Part shown: in pieces, positions 23,208 through 33,099 of the stretch
How positions within the stretch are numbered: the stretch's first letter is position 1
How the letters are laid out: each line of letters opens with the position of its first letter
Source: Perkinsus olseni
Taxonomy: Eukaryota; Perkinsozoa; Perkinsida
Direction: 5' to 3'
Length of the DNA: 46,998 bases
NCBI GenBank assembly: GCA_013115125.1
Contig: JABANN010000254.1
Location: forward strand, 1 to 46,998
Translations under genes and position numbers: made by a program
Notes under the pieces: generated by a model
Told to the model about the DNA's origin: nothing
What the model saw: the letters and a program-made list of their open reading frames with translations, nothing else
The model's database searches: none

Positions 23208-23357
23208 GGGAGAACGAGTAGGTCTTGAGGAGGCGGTGCTGCCGTTGCTGGACCGGGAAGTAATGCTGCTGGCAGGGGACGTTGTAGTAGTAGGGGAAGA
23301 GTCACGAGGACTGCCGCCGCTGCTGCTGTGAGACTTATTAGAGGTAGGTGAAGTCAT
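21820..23357 (-). CDS. CCCH zinc-finger RNA-binding protein
   Basis: A complete three-exon gene: exon 1 is 23002-23357, exon 2 is 22134-22953 and exon 3 is 21820-22080. The introns are 48 nt (22954-23001) and 53 nt (22081-22133). The N-terminus is Ser/Thr-rich and carries a run of about 11 Asn. Three CCCH-type fingers follow: KVCRHYMRGSCRYGSRC then TFAH (C-x7-C-x5-C-x3-H, split by intron 1), KMCARRNCKDANCQYAH (C-x4-C-x4-C-x3-H), and VCFGALDGSCNDPNCKLSH (C-x7-C-x4-C-x3-H). The remaining half is Gln/Ser/Pro-rich and disordered, ending NLGTM. Such proteins usually bind AU-rich or structured mRNA and control stability or translation. The variable spacing is typical of alveolate CCCH proteins rather than of tristetraprolin. 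The target is unknown. Confidence 0.88.
23173..23209 (-). repeat. TTG/CAA trinucleotide microsatellite (poly-Asn)
   Basis: About twelve TTG triplets in a row on the plus strand read as AAC/CAA on the coding minus strand. They encode the asparagine tract of the CCCH protein upstream of its first finger. Slippage would change tract length without breaking the frame. Confidence 0.9.
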
Positions 23358-23637
23358 ATTTGATGATGATTATGATGATGTTGGTCTTAGAAGAATGGCA
23401 ATATTTTGTCAGAAGAGTAGAGAGAGTGTTGCAAAGGGGAACTATAAGCAACTAACAGAAGACCAATGATGAATCACATAGGGTAAACACCCACTTCTGG
23501 TGAAGACGATGTCAGCAGCTGCGGGACACAAACGCGAACACAAGGTCGGAAGACCCTAGACGATATCCCAGCCATTTCAAAACTCCCGTAACGTGCCTAC
23601 ATCATAATCATGGCACCGAGCAACCGCTGCAGTAGAC

Positions 23638-24745
23638 CTACTTCATCATCGCACTAGAGTTGAAGAAAATCGATACCACAGGATCGCCTACTCGAGAGTT
23701 GTCCGAAATCTTATCGGTTAGAAAATTCGGAAGATCCGATACTAGGACTGCTTCAGACGCGTAGTTTCGTGAGCGCCGGGTCTCTGTCCCAGGGCACAAA
23801 ATACGGGCATGTGCTTGTATCACACAAAAGAAGCTTAGATAGCCACCTCGCACAGTGGATGGCGGTCTACCGCCATGCCGCGCTTGGCGTTTTGGTCGAA
23901 CGGTATTGCGCGCGTCCGTACATCAGATGTCCCGGGATCGAATCCCACACTAATCATTTATCAAGTTGTGATCAATCTCTCGTGAGAAGGTCACTAAAGT
24001 ATTTCCTTTGCTTACATTGCCTCTTCGGCGTACATCTCGAGCTCGGCAGAAGCCTCTGCTTCTCCTTAGTTTCGAATTCGTGTTTTCTTCCAAGTGGTGC
24101 ATGGCGTTCTCTCTTATGCATCTGATAGAGTCCGGGCTGTTGGTCGCCAACGCCGGGGCTGTACTCAACAAGCGGAGGGTTCTGCGTAAATGTAATAATC
24201 TATCAACTGCCGGGGAGCAGCGTGGCGACTTTCGGCATATCAACGAACTAATACTCCGCGTTGGCGAGAGTGCGCCTGGGAATTTCTGAACATATTTGAT
24301 GTTCGCGATGGGGTAGCCGTGGGTCAAGTACGACTGGCACTGCTTGGTAAAGCTGAACGCGGAATAGTACGCGTGATTGTTCTGCGTCATGATAATCATA
24401 TGCTGCGGTGTGTTAGTGCAAAATCCGCGCAGTAGCATGGTCAGGGACGATTAAGGGGAACTCACCCGTCGACAAGGTTAATGTCGACCCACTGTGGATA
24501 GTCCTGGCACACCCTGCTGCGTTGTCGTAGTGCTCTCTAGACTCGTCCTATATTCAACAGATAATCTGGACAAGCCTGGCTTCGACAATGGCGTCAAGGG
24601 ACAGCTGTCCACCCTCCTCTATAGTGTGCGGACTTTCGGCAGGTGTAATAGTGGGAACAGCGCACTGTGGGCGATGCTGGAAATCCTCAATCTTCTCAGA
24701 TCCGATAGTGATAATGAATATCCTTGTTATCCTATACGAGCTCAT
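23638..24745 (-). CDS. Unidentified multi-exon gene
   Basis: The minus strand has protein-like pieces in a divergent arrangement with the helicase. A candidate first exon starts at 24745 (MSSYRITRIFIITIGSEK). A piece reading YPQWVDINLVDG ends near 24468 at a GTGAGTTCC donor. After an intron it resumes as HMIIMTQNNHAYYSAFSF and KYVQKFPGALSPTR. A last candidate exon (about 23800-23638) reads SEAVLVSDLPNFLTDKIS and ends SAMMK. I do not recognise the family. The middle is interrupted by a tRNA-like element on the plus strand (23883-23960), so the last piece may belong to a separate gene. Composition and splice-like borders are the only support. Confidence 0.35.
23883..23960 (+). other. Degenerate tRNA-like element with A and B boxes
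   Basis: The A box TGGTCGAACGG (23893-23903) fits the polymerase III consensus exactly, and the B box GGATCGAATCC (23935-23945) is 31 nt further on, a normal tRNA spacing. However, the seven bases before the A box do not pair with those after the T-arm, and the T-stem is imperfect. It is therefore not a working tRNA and is more like a tRNA pseudogene or a SINE head. It shares a loose pattern with the element at 1085-1172. Confidence 0.4.
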
Positions 24746-24878
24746 CCTCGGCTGAACAAAGGGGATACTGTACAGTTAGGATTGTTTCAACATTCTCGAT
24801 GCTGCCGGTGTGTAGTTCTTAAATATCGGACAGACGAGTGCTCGATCGTAGTGGCCGTGGGGGGGGGACATTTCTGAC

Positions 24879-27826
24879 GATGAGCAGTGGAGGATTGTCA
24901 GTGATGGCGCCCCTTCGAGGGTTCATGCATCGGTCGAACTGGCGGCTGCAGACGGCCATAGGCTACGAAGGCCTCTTCTCTCGTTACCGCTTCGAGCAGC
25001 TAGACATACATCCTAAGCTACTATCAGCACTGAAGATCATGGGCATCGATACAGCCACCGAGGTCAGTCACCCCTCCCCCGCTGGTCAGTGTGGATCCCT
25101 AGTGCAGGTCCAAGCACGGGCATTCGTGCCATTATCGATGGGCAGGGATCTTATCATCAACGCCGAGACTGGCAGTGGGAAGACCCTCAGCTACCTCCTG
25201 CCGATATTCAATCGGATGTGATAAGCTTTGCACGATAGAGCCTCACTCAGACTAGCATAATAGATACTTCCTCACAGACGCCCCTGCTGAAGGGAAAGTC
25301 GGTGGTCGGGCGCAGAAGGCAGTCTTGCCTCCGCCAACCGTCATCGTGTGCCCCACGTACGACCTCTGCGCACAGGTACTGTTTATTCCATCCTCTCACT
25401 TTACGACCATAGCAGGTCCTTAGTATGTGCAAAACACTGGACTCTGTTGGCCGACGCGTTCAACTGCAGAGTTTGGTCAAGGTCCCTCAGTTCTATCCGA
25501 TAGCATTCACCAACACCTCTCGTAGACGGAGTAAGCGCCCCTTTGCCAGTGCAGGCCACGCATACGCTGTCTAGGTGTACCCCAGACCCCCACGCCGCGG
25601 TCGGGAGCTCAGCCCTTCGATGACACTCATCTTGGGGGTGACTCGGCAATTCACGAGGAGAGGCCAGAGCATCTGCCTCAGGCTACTGCCGGTCTGCATG
25701 AACACTACTGGTCGCCTCGCATACGGTAACGGCCTTGCCACCGTAGATGCGTAGTAGTTGGGGCCTCAGGTGGGGTGCTGTCGACATCGTAGTGACGACT
25801 CCCCATCACTTCGCTGCTGACCTAGACCGGGGCGCTGAGACTGGAGGGTCCGCTCAGCTCCATCCGGCCGCGGTCATCTTCGACGAGGCGGATATGATCT
25901 TTCATGAGATGAGGTGCCTTATGGGTGGAGGCGGGAGCCGTCCACGTTCCGCTGTGGCAGATCACAGGTTTACGATATAGTACATCACCTTCGGCCAAGG
26001 CTGGAAATACCTCAGCAGGGGGAGGCGGCCGCGATGAAGAAGAGAAAGAAGCTCTTGCCGTGTCAATTCGTATTCGCTAGTGCCTCGATGCCCACAGGAG
26101 GGCCCAACAGGTGGGCTGGGAGGGCGGATTCAGAGGCGTGACTGGATGCTGTTAGCGTGGCGGCGATGATAAGCCAACGATTCTGTACGGCTGAGATGGT
26201 TACGACGTCCTTCGCCCACTCGATACCACCTTCCATCAAAGTGGAATGGTTCAAGGCCTCCCCTGTCTGGGACCAGCGCTGTGCAGAGCTCGCTGAGATC
26301 CTCAAGGTCCGGCGTGCTGTGGAATGTCCCGGCATTAGTGAGCTCATCAGGCCTACTTCCCTGCATCCCAGCCTGCACGAATCCTCGTCTTCGTGAACTC
26401 CTCCCTCAACTGTAACGCCCTGTATCATTATCTTCGGGTGAGTTGTGCTCACAGCAGCCCACTCCACTCCATCAGCTCTCGTATAGGACCTGGGGTGGCC
26501 GGTAGTGCGGTTCAGCGCTAGCCGAGGGGCCAAGCTGATGCTGCGTCTGGCGAGAGATGCCGACCAGTTCTGTTCGGCCTCGGCTTACCACGATCCAGCC
26601 TCAGTAAAGTGGGATGGTAAGGTTGATAATGAGAAGGAGCTGACAGCAGTAGAGGCAGATGCATTGGCCAAGAAGAGGAAACACTATGCGGGTACAACAG
26701 CATTCACGCCACTCCGCCCCTGCCCTTCTTGGTCTCAGCTTTGATGCAGTCACCATTACGCGTGATGGTCTGCACTGATCACGCGGCGAGGGGATTCGAC
26801 TGGCCTCAGGTGGATGCCGTTATCCACTTCCAGATGCCTTTGGATGCTGTGAGCTATCAGCGTCTATGAAGACCGAACTCTACTGCTCTGCTCTCTAGGT
26901 GAAGTTCCTGCACAGGAGTGGCAGAGGGGGCCGCCTGGGACGACCTTGTCGGATAATCACCCTCGTCGGGCAGAAGGATGAGACACTAGCGACGGAGATA
27001 CAGCAGCAGAGTTAGCCGTCGACCATCACTATGAGGCTGCAGCGCAGGTCTTGTCAGTTGATAAAGGGAGGAGCTTGGAGAAGGTATTCAGTCGTAAGCA
27101 GTCTCTACCGCGGAAGCGGCGGCGGCGGGCTGAACTCCAGGAAGGCATTCAACAGGTAAGGAAACCGCCGAGTTTATTCACTAGCTCGGTTACGTAGGTG
27201 CCAGCGCCCGCGGAATCCCCCAGTGGTGAGCTTGAAGGAGAGGGCGTCGAGCCTGTCGAGGAACCACAGGAGACGGAGGATAAGGGCACCTTGGTGGGGT
27301 ATGTCAGTGTTTACGACTCCGACAGTGATGATGACGCGGAAGATGATGACCGAAAGAAGCAGGATATGGGGCCTGATGTAAACAGCTTCGGTTCGTGATT
27401 CGCATCTCCCTGTGCGTGTAGAGCTTTGGAATTGCTTCATAGATACGAGGGAAGTCAGCGGCCGCTGCCCCGGCCGCTGGGACCAACGTCCCTGCCTGGC
27501 GTGTTGGAACTCGCCGAGCGTTCCCTGAGACTCCAGCAGACAGCGATTCCGACGACGAGCCTGATAGCTACACCTGGGCTCGTGTTCGGAGAGGCTCAAT
27601 AGCTGCCGCTGCTGGTGAAACAGTGAGCCCTCGCCGAGAGGTAATCGTCGTGGATAAGATTTATGTACACTGTTGGTCGCAGTGTCATATGCTCCCAATT
27701 GGCCAGGTAATAGGAGTGGAGTCCCAGTCAGGCCGAGCAGGAAGGCAACGACGACGCGATAAATTCAAACAATCGACACTTATCAACGAATTCAGACGGA
27801 ATGAGGATGAGGTGCTAAAACTTTAG
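24879..27826 (+). CDS. DEAD-box ATP-dependent RNA helicase
   Basis: The start at 24879 (MSSGGLSVMAPLRGFMH) gives a short basic lead that could target an organelle. Motifs in order: the Q-motif region (FEQLDIHPKLL, TATEVQARAF), motif I AETGSGKT (about 25166-25189), motif Ia-like PTYDLCAQ, motif Ib region TTPHHF, motif II DEAD (FDEADM, about 25880), motif III as SAS instead of SAT (FASASMP), a motif IV-like ILVFVNSS, motif V TDHAARGFDW and motif VI HRSGRGGRLG. Clear introns are 25063-25107, 27156-27197 and 27378-27442. A charged acidic tail (SDSDDDAEDDD, SDSDDEPDSYTW) precedes the basic end (GRQRRRDKFKQ, EDEVLKL). The substrate RNA is unknown. Ser for Thr in motif III is a mild oddity. Some middle exon borders are unresolved. 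Confidence 0.85.
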
Positions 27827-28048
27827 CACACAGCATGCAACATCGTTTCCGCTATAAAGAGTTTCTGCTGTTTTCTCCCTTTTGAGTTGAGTTGGAACCG
27901 AAATCACACCGCGGTATTTGTAGGCTACGAGAATCGGAAATTGTAAACGAACGGAATAATGGCAGATTCTCTGGTGGATTACGGCATTGCATGATCAGCC
28001 ATATGAAGAACATCTCTTTTGCGTCGGACTTGCACAGCATTATTGTAT

Positions 28049-28121
28049 GGGGGACTAGCTCAAATGGTAGAGCGCTCGCTTAGCAAGCGAGAGGCACCGG
28101 GATCGATGCCCGGGTTCTCCA
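28049..28121 (+). tRNA. tRNA-Ala (anticodon AGC)
   Basis: A complete 73-nt cloverleaf. The acceptor GGGGGAC pairs with GTTCTCC (two G-U wobbles), the D-arm is GCTC-AAATGGTA-GAGC, the anticodon stem CTCGC/GCGAG encloses the loop TTAGCAA with anticodon AGC, the T-arm is CCGGG-ATCGATG-CCCGG, and A73 follows. It closely matches eukaryotic tRNA-Ala(AGC), whose T-loop also reads ATCGATG. There is no intron and no encoded CCA. A TTTT run begins at 28122, a normal polymerase III stop. Confidence 0.97.
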
Positions 28122-28125
28122 TTTT
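28122..28125 (+). terminator. Polymerase III T-run after tRNA-Ala
   Basis: Four thymidines directly after the discriminator base of tRNA-Ala form the minimal RNA polymerase III termination signal. Confidence 0.85.
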
Positions 28126-28277
28126 CCTTGTGCAAACTCGTAAGTTGACCAACAGATTCAAGTCTTACAGTCGATACCCAATTGACTCAATCAACCCAAC
28201 ACTAATGCTTCAACGCGACGAAAAAGTGTTTTATGATAATCTTCCCAATCATCGCCTGGAGGCAATCGGTGTCCGCT

Positions 28278-28757
28278 TTATCGGCCGTACTTCTGGAACT
28301 CCCATTCACCATTGTCTGACAGCAATATGAACAGATCCCAATCTGATGAAGAGCTAGTGTCTTCCTACCCAGAGGGCAAACCTGCCTGGTCTTCAGCCAC
28401 CTAGAGATGCAATGGAAGTGGAAAGCGTGATTACAGACACCCCACGCAACTGTGCAGTCCTGAGAAGGATCAGCGTGAAACAGTTACCCGAAGCCGCTGC
28501 ACTCGTCTCACCTCACTGCTATGAGAACCTTGATTAGCCTGACACTCGATGCAGAGATCCATGATGTGATTACGACAGATGGCACAATTGTCGACAACGA
28601 TATCCCATGCCCACAGAGATACAGCATTCCACCTGAGGGCCGGAAATGCCGAGAATAAAGAGAATGATTCGCGAGCCGCTCACTTCTTAATTTCGAACCT
28701 CTTCTCTTCCGTAGAACCGCTCGATCCAGTAGCAGCAAGAGCACTAGATTCAGCCAT
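28278..28757 (-). CDS. RBX1: RBX1/ROC1 RING-box protein of cullin-RING ligases
   Basis: The whole gene can be read in four exons: 28684-28757, 28512-28632, 28369-28459 and 28278-28315. The GT-AG introns are 51, 52 and 53 nt, and the protein is 107 residues, essentially the size of human RBX1 (108). After a short Ser/Ala-rich lead it reads [67 protein letters not shown] and ends [12 protein letters not shown]. All RING-H2 zinc ligands are present, and the beta-strand that binds cullins is kept. RBX1 recruits E2 and NEDD8 E2 enzymes to cullins. No single frame longer than about 40 codons survives the introns, so ordinary ORF scans miss it. It lies 157 bp downstream of tRNA-Ala and 96 bp from the gamma-tubulin stop. 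Confidence 0.97.
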
Positions 28758-28852
28758 TATCAAGCACACAAAAGCGATTACTGCGATGAACTCGAGAACA
28801 GCACACCAAAAACACAACCACGGCAATGATCTCGACTCAACACGAAAAGCGT

Positions 28853-31217
28853 TCATGCGCGCGTCTCAGTTCGGATGTAGGTCTCGGTGAGCGAGACGAG
28901 CTCCTCCATGATCTGCTGATGCTCATCTGACTTGATCGCTTGCTGGTTGATGGTATGGTCCCCGCGCTCTCCGAAGAACTTGTCTTCGTAGGTCGCGAAC
29001 TCGCGGTATCTATCCCACTACCCCTCTAGACTGAGGAGCATCGGGCGTCGTCGTACTGGTCCGATATGTACTGCAGAACATTCCTCGACTCGAGCATGTC
29101 TTCCGTCGACATACCATCCTGCTGGTACACATACAGATGAGACTTCGCCTGAGATGGCACACTGGCACGAGCACAAATGTTGTGCATCTTCTTTGTGTCG
29201 CACCTTGTACATGCTGTCCCAGCAGGCCCCCAGCCGATCCATGACCTCGTACATGGAGGTGTTGTTCGATACCATCGTCGCTGAGTCGCCAGCTTCACAG
29301 TGACCCACTGTACAGATAGAGGCCGAGATAGAATTGGGGATCCAGTCGGGGAAGAACATGTCCCATCTGCAACGGCCCGCTCTGGCACCCTCCTCACACG
29401 CCAGAGCACACCGTGATCCATCTCGTTGTAGGGCATGGCAGATCTCGTCGACCTCTCCCGAGGGGCACTCCCCACGGAAGGCGGCGAAGGAGGCCAGGAA
29501 CCGTGCTCGAGGTATCCCATTACGAGGATCACCTATGGTGTGAGAATACCGGCAGCGGCCTACAAGCTGCTGACCAGGGTTGAGGGGATCGCAGGAGAGG
29601 GTGGCGTTGTCCTTGCTCATCATCTGCTGGACTAGGTCGAGTATCGACACCTTCCTGTACTTGTTACTGGAGAGGGCGGTCAACGGGGCGAAGCCTACAA
29701 GGACGTATGACTACGTAGACGGCTGTTTCGGCGGTCTACCGGTCATAAGGAAATGGGCGTTCTTGAAGGGCACCAAGTTGGTGTGCATCTTACGAAGGTC
29801 TGCATCCAAGGTACCAGGAAACCGAAGGGAACTCTGAGGTTGGAAATGTCAACACCCCTTGCTTCCTTGCCAGGGGCGAGTAGACGGCCACCCTTCAGGA
29901 GTAGCGCTCGCTGACCACTCCCTCCCTTCCTCGAACCAGAGTCTTGCCATAACCCAGCCCTTCGACGTGATACGCCCGAGAAACATGATGCATGAGAGAC
30001 GCACTAGAGCACAACCAAGCATACCGTTATCCCGCTCATTGCGAGGGCTACTATATTGTTCATGTTAGAGAATCTTGGGACCTCCATATTGAGAGTCTTC
30101 TGACAGATAGCCGACAGGGCCATATTGTCGAAGAGGAACGCCTGTAGCAGCAGGGGATCCACACAGTAGCGTGGTGAGTCCTCAACCTGATGGCAGTAGT
30201 CCATGAGATCTTGCACACCCAAGGCTGCGTTATAGTATTCCAGGACTCTGTCACCGACACTGAGACGAAGACCACCCTACGATAGCATGTCCATCCTCGG
30301 AAAAGGAGGGGCTACTCAGGCGAAGGGAGAGTGGCGAAGCTCTGCATAATGCACTTCATGCCAACCCCACTGTCGAGGTAGTCCGAGATGGTCTTCATAC
30401 ACAGGCCTCCGAGTCCTGGAAGAGGCTATCGGGGAGGGGAGTAGAGGTGCCCTCACCGCTGCCAGTCCCTCCGCAGAGGGATTGAATAAACTGAACACCT
30501 TGGAGACAGTCACAGCTCTCCGCCTACTATGTTAAGAACAACAACGAGACCTTCATCAACTGGAGAGGAGCAGGGGAACAGTACCTCTTTCCGGATAGTC
30601 TCGAGGACGTGTTCAGCCAGGTCCGGCCCCTCCGTGTGGAATGCCTGAGCGTAGCAGTTACCCGAGCCCTACAAGATCGGGTACGATGACATGTGGACGT
30701 TCCGTCGAGCACCTCATCGTTGGCAATGATTGCCTCTGGGCGGTAGAGAGAGCCCAAGCCGTCAGAGCTGGCTGTAACTTGATGAAGGTCAGACAAATTC
30801 AAATCCACCAGTATAGTCCGAGGGACCTGCCGAGGCCTTCGATGACAGCAGAGCCTCGACAAGCCTGTAGTCCCGACGACGACGAATGCTGCAATAGAGT
30901 GTGCGGTACGTCTTCCAGGTGCCAGCAGGTGAGAGGAGGGAGCCCTGCGCAGCGGGGCCTACGTAACGGCCTTTGGATCCTTCATTGAAGAATACCGATA
31001 TATGATCCATCCTAATGCCATCGATATCTCCCGTATAGGTACCTAACACGATGATGGAGGAGGGGTAGCGAGGGGGGGGGCGTGACTCACCTGAACCATC
31101 TCGATACTCGATGAGATGCTCTTCGCAGAGATCTCGCCAGAACTCATGGGCCATGTTGTTGCCACATCGGCCCAGTTGTAAAGTGATAATCTCGCGATTG
31201 GCCGGGGAAGACATCAT
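28853..31217 (-). CDS. TUBG: Gamma-tubulin, divergent
   Basis: This is the microtubule-nucleating tubulin of basal bodies and spindle poles. The start at 31217 or 31214 gives [20 protein letters not shown], then [16 protein letters not shown], the gamma-specific opening ([25 protein letters not shown]). Later pieces are [37 protein letters not shown] (matching the GAGNNWA region), [12 protein letters not shown] (about 30440-30480), [11 protein letters not shown], and [17 protein letters not shown], the gamma counterpart of FIPWGPASIQVAL. The C-terminal exon reads [17 protein letters not shown] then [17 protein letters not shown] and ends at TGA 28853-28855. Many introns of about 45-55 nt and sequence drift make it unusual for a normally very conserved protein. 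Not all exon borders were placed. Confidence 0.87.
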
Positions 31218-31396
31218 TACCTCCCGCGTAGCACTTGAGATAGGTCTACTAGCGATGATGAGAGGACAGCAGGCTCAAAGGAGAGAGGAGGATAAAACCC
31301 AACTCGTCCGGGGTAACGGAAACACACACCACATGGTTCAAAGGTTATGCACTGATAAATACAGACGACGTTCTTCGATGACCTCTGAGGTATCAT

Positions 31397-33014
31397 CAAT
31401 GATTCCTGCCCCACGAAGGAGGCTCACCGTGGCTTGCATCGGCTACGGGCAACTCATCCTCCTCGTCACTGTCCTCTGCCGACATCCTGATGGGATCGTG
31501 TTCAGCATCGGAGTCACTGTCGAACCTGACGTGTGGGCCACAGTGGCGGTAGTGTTATAACATCCCTCGCGCACTGATTTGAGAGAGAGCGTTTATCAAA
31601 TGCAGTTCCTCATGTTTAGGTATCACTGTAAACTAAATGATAGTGGGCCCACGGGAACGTAAGTCCCCCAGGGCCGTTAGAGTTGGTTCCGGCATTGACG
31701 TTCTTCGTCATGACGATGAGGATGTCTTGCTCGTGCACCTCGAAGCTGACTTCTCCTCAAGGGCGAGCTCATAACGCATAACATTGGCATGATTCACCAT
31801 CGCACTAGCAGGCCCCCCTAGCTACCCAGTCCACTCCTTCCCTCGCCTCGGATGCTCATCCTGCCTGGCATTCACTCCCTTGCCTTTGAAGTACTCTTCG
31901 TATCGGAAGTCCTTCGATTCGTTGAAGGCGGGGTGGGGGGCTAGCGACGCCTCGATCGGACATGGTATGAGCGATCCATCCGGCTGTACTCTGAAATTGA
32001 GAGCACAGCGAGAAGCATGAACGACAGGTCCAATCTTGCGAAGATGTCACAACGGAGGAAGGCGGGGTATTGCATTGCGGCGGTCGCCTCGGACCTCACC
32101 CAGGTTGCCAGGGGTGACACGGCGAGGCAGGATGTCTATTACCTGTACGGCAAACTGTTCCTTCGATTCCTCAGTCCCACAGCATTCATAGGGCCCCAGA
32201 TGGGAACTAGGTGGTGTACTGGCACATCCCCCTTATACTTCATTAACACCTGATATTGATGAAGGGGAGCCAGTGAGCGCCAAGCATATCGGCAGTTGGC
32301 GACGAGCTCACCCCATCCATCCGAGAGAAGTGCTGGTGCTTGGTCCCCTCAACCCTCCATGCACACATACACCTATTGAAGTCCTGTGAGCATCCACTAC
32401 CACAACGACCGTCTTGGCAGCCCTTCTTGGGGTCGTGCTGCCTACAACGACACGACCACCGAAGCGATGAATAGGCGTCGGGGAAAGTTCGGTAGCTCGG
32501 ACCTATAACTACTACCAGCGTATAGCAGCCCCTCTTGTTCTTATCTTTATATCCTCTAACTGAGCCATCGCTATACAGAGCAATGCCCTACCACCATTGC
32601 GCCAATCAGTGATCGTCTCTAAGAGGATAATCTTCGAGCACTAATGGATAATGGCATTCCCCATCCCAATAACAGGACCGCCTAATCAACGGCTTAGAAG
32701 GAATCTCAGGACAGTCCTGACAGGACTACTTAACATTGTCAAGTTAACAACGCCAATCTGTGCACTGTATAGGTGCCCTCCCTAGTACTCGGTATCAATA
32801 TATGCGGTATCTTATGCGTCTTAAAGACGGGGTCGTCGAGCTCCTTGCCGTGGAACCATCGACCTCGAAATCCAATCTTCTTCGGGATGTCCATCTTACG
32901 CCTCTTGGCGCCTTTTGCTGTCAGCTGTTTCGGCAGCATGTGTTCAAGAAATAGGAAGAGAGCTACAACGCGATAGCGGCTGCCAACAGAGAAGCACCTC
33001 CCTACATTATCCAC
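31397..33014 (-). CDS. Cys-rich protein, possible SET-domain methyltransferase
   Basis: The first exon (start 33014, or a Met at about 32936) reads MLPKQLTAKGAKRRKMDIPK and GFRGRWFHGKELDDPVF, a basic lead. After introns comes a dense cysteine cluster near 32390-32460 (CRCRQHDPKKGCQDGRCGSG then CSQDFNRCMC), recalling the zinc-binding pre-SET or CXC regions of histone lysine methyltransferases. Near the 3' end, VNHANVMRYELALEE (about 31800) followed by EVHEQDILIVMTKNVNAGT resembles the SET pattern of NHS...IGIFAKRDIEAGEEL. The last piece is acidic (VRFDSDSDAEHDPIR, EDSDEEDELPV) and stops near 31397. The catalytic tyrosine motif was not found with confidence. The SET assignment is an inference from two partial blocks. 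Confidence 0.4.
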
Positions 33015-33099
33015 TTCTCACCTTCTCCGGTACGGAACAAGCAGCCAATAGTAAACGCAAGGGAGAGAACAAGGACAGAAAATATTCACTATGGCAGGG

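Noticed and set aside
32460-32560. YSDGSVRGYKDK-like reading, considered as an RNase H or retroelement fragment
   Set aside because: There is only one short block, no reverse transcriptase or integrase motifs nearby, and no terminal repeats. The block sits in frame with the Cys-rich host gene.
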